Assembly (NCBI RefSeq): GCF_041027365.1
Contig: NZ_JBFTEH010000005.1
Location: 1-64,000, forward strand
DNA: 64,000 nt
Source of the DNA: VKMB-3413 sp041027365
GTDB taxonomy: Bacteria; Pseudomonadota; Alphaproteobacteria; Rhizobiales; Rhizobiaceae
Direction of reading: 5' to 3'
The position numbers and the translations under genes are program-made. Positions 63,651-64,000 of this stretch are shown piece by piece; the stretch's first letter is position 1, and every line of letters starts with the position of its first letter. The notes beneath the pieces are model-generated. The model was not told where the DNA came from, searched no databases, and worked only from the letters and a program-made list of their open reading frames with translations.

Positions 63651-64000
63651 CGTCCGATCCTCCACGTCCGTTCTAGGACGGCGGGCGCGACATTGGCAAT
63701 TCTTCCGGGCAAATGCCCACCGGATGAACAAGCATTCGGTCTTTGCGGACAGAGGTGAGGTCGGCGTCCACCAGCGCCAATGATTGCCCGGCTACCGAAC
63801 AGTAAGGTTAGTGAGCGCGCGCGTGCCGAGCATCGCTTTGACAACCCAATCCTGCCGAGCAAGAGAGGGACGATCCTGAGATTGACTCGAGGCAATTTCA
63901 GATTGACGTAACCCGAAGCGCCTCCGAGGGCAGAGCGAACATCGTGATGTGGAAGCCGAGCATTCCCCGTTCGGACGCGGATTCCCGCGCGATCTTCGAG
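63651..64000. other. Right-edge region: smoC upstream sequence and a possible gene start
   Basis: The palindrome GGGC-AAAT-GCCC at 63707-63718, flanked by TCCGG and CCGGA, lies 57 bases upstream of smoC and shares GGGCAAAT with the smoE leader. No convincing gene fills 63732-63940. At 63945 (GTG) and 63948 (ATG) a plus-strand frame opens and runs off the edge, encoding MWKPSIPRSDADSRAIFE; it may be the start of the next gene, but it is too short to identify. Confidence 0.35.

Overview
This window is high-GC DNA with dense, mostly leftward operons, and it fits an alphaproteobacterium of the Hyphomicrobiales (Rhizobiales) type. The indicators are a ChvE/Mms sugar ABC transporter beside DeLey-Doudoroff galactose genes, a complete smo-type sugar-alcohol operon ending in mtlK, a class I lysyl-tRNA synthetase, a very large NAD-glutamate dehydrogenase, an ExoD protein, an entericidin lipoprotein, and intergenic palindromic repeats of the rhizobial kind. 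The species cannot be fixed from sequence alone.

Layout. Positions 1-1130 are less GC-rich than the rest. They hold the tail of a DDE transposase and a two-gene cassette (exported SH3-like protein plus small membrane protein), and look like a mobile-element scar. From 1145 to 10862 are housekeeping genes: an AhpD-like peroxidase-related enzyme, NAD-GDH, a MOSC protein, an MFS exporter and an AI-2E-family permease. From 10932 to 16807 is the most interesting block, a leftward five-gene cluster: HAD-UbiA fusion, DprE1-like FAD oxidase, EmrE/ArnE-like small transporter, extended SDR and class III aminotransferase. The pieces match a polyprenyl-phosphate pentose pathway of the decaprenyl-phosphoryl-ribose/arabinose kind, extended by an aminotransferase and a flippase-like protein. 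The final product is unknown.

From 17023 to 35556 are assorted genes: lysyl-tRNA synthetase, TerB-like protein, solute-binding protein, GT2 glycosyltransferase with a GspE-N-like front domain, a cyclase with a c-type haem motif, entericidin, patatin phospholipase, ExoD, a TadG-like vWA protein, a GlxA-type AraC regulator, a DUF1194 vWA protein, a GT-C-like membrane protein and a dienelactone hydrolase. From 35647 to 43173 is a leftward galactose operon in the order gntR-chvE-mmsA-mmsB-galactose dehydrogenase-dgoK-dgoA. It contains one assembly gap (poly-G run plus N inside a 102-bp duplication) next to a strong hairpin after chvE. From 43385 to 49219 is an RND efflux operon with two lipoprotein adaptors, divergent from a MarR regulator. 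From 49251 to 55775 are cysQ, an SDR, an FGGY kinase, an exported unknown and a cyclase-TolB-TPR protein. From 55791 to 63650 is the smo operon (regulator, binding protein, two permeases, ATPase, sorbitol dehydrogenase, mannitol dehydrogenase).

Together the right half takes up hexoses and polyols through ABC transporters and feeds them into central metabolism. Galactose would enter as pyruvate and glyceraldehyde 3-phosphate, but the lactonase and galactonate dehydratase are not in the window. Polyols enter as ketoses, and the FGGY kinase may phosphorylate a ketopentose. Candidate operators (palindromes) lie upstream of the GntR and SmoC genes, and 3' hairpins follow both binding-protein genes.
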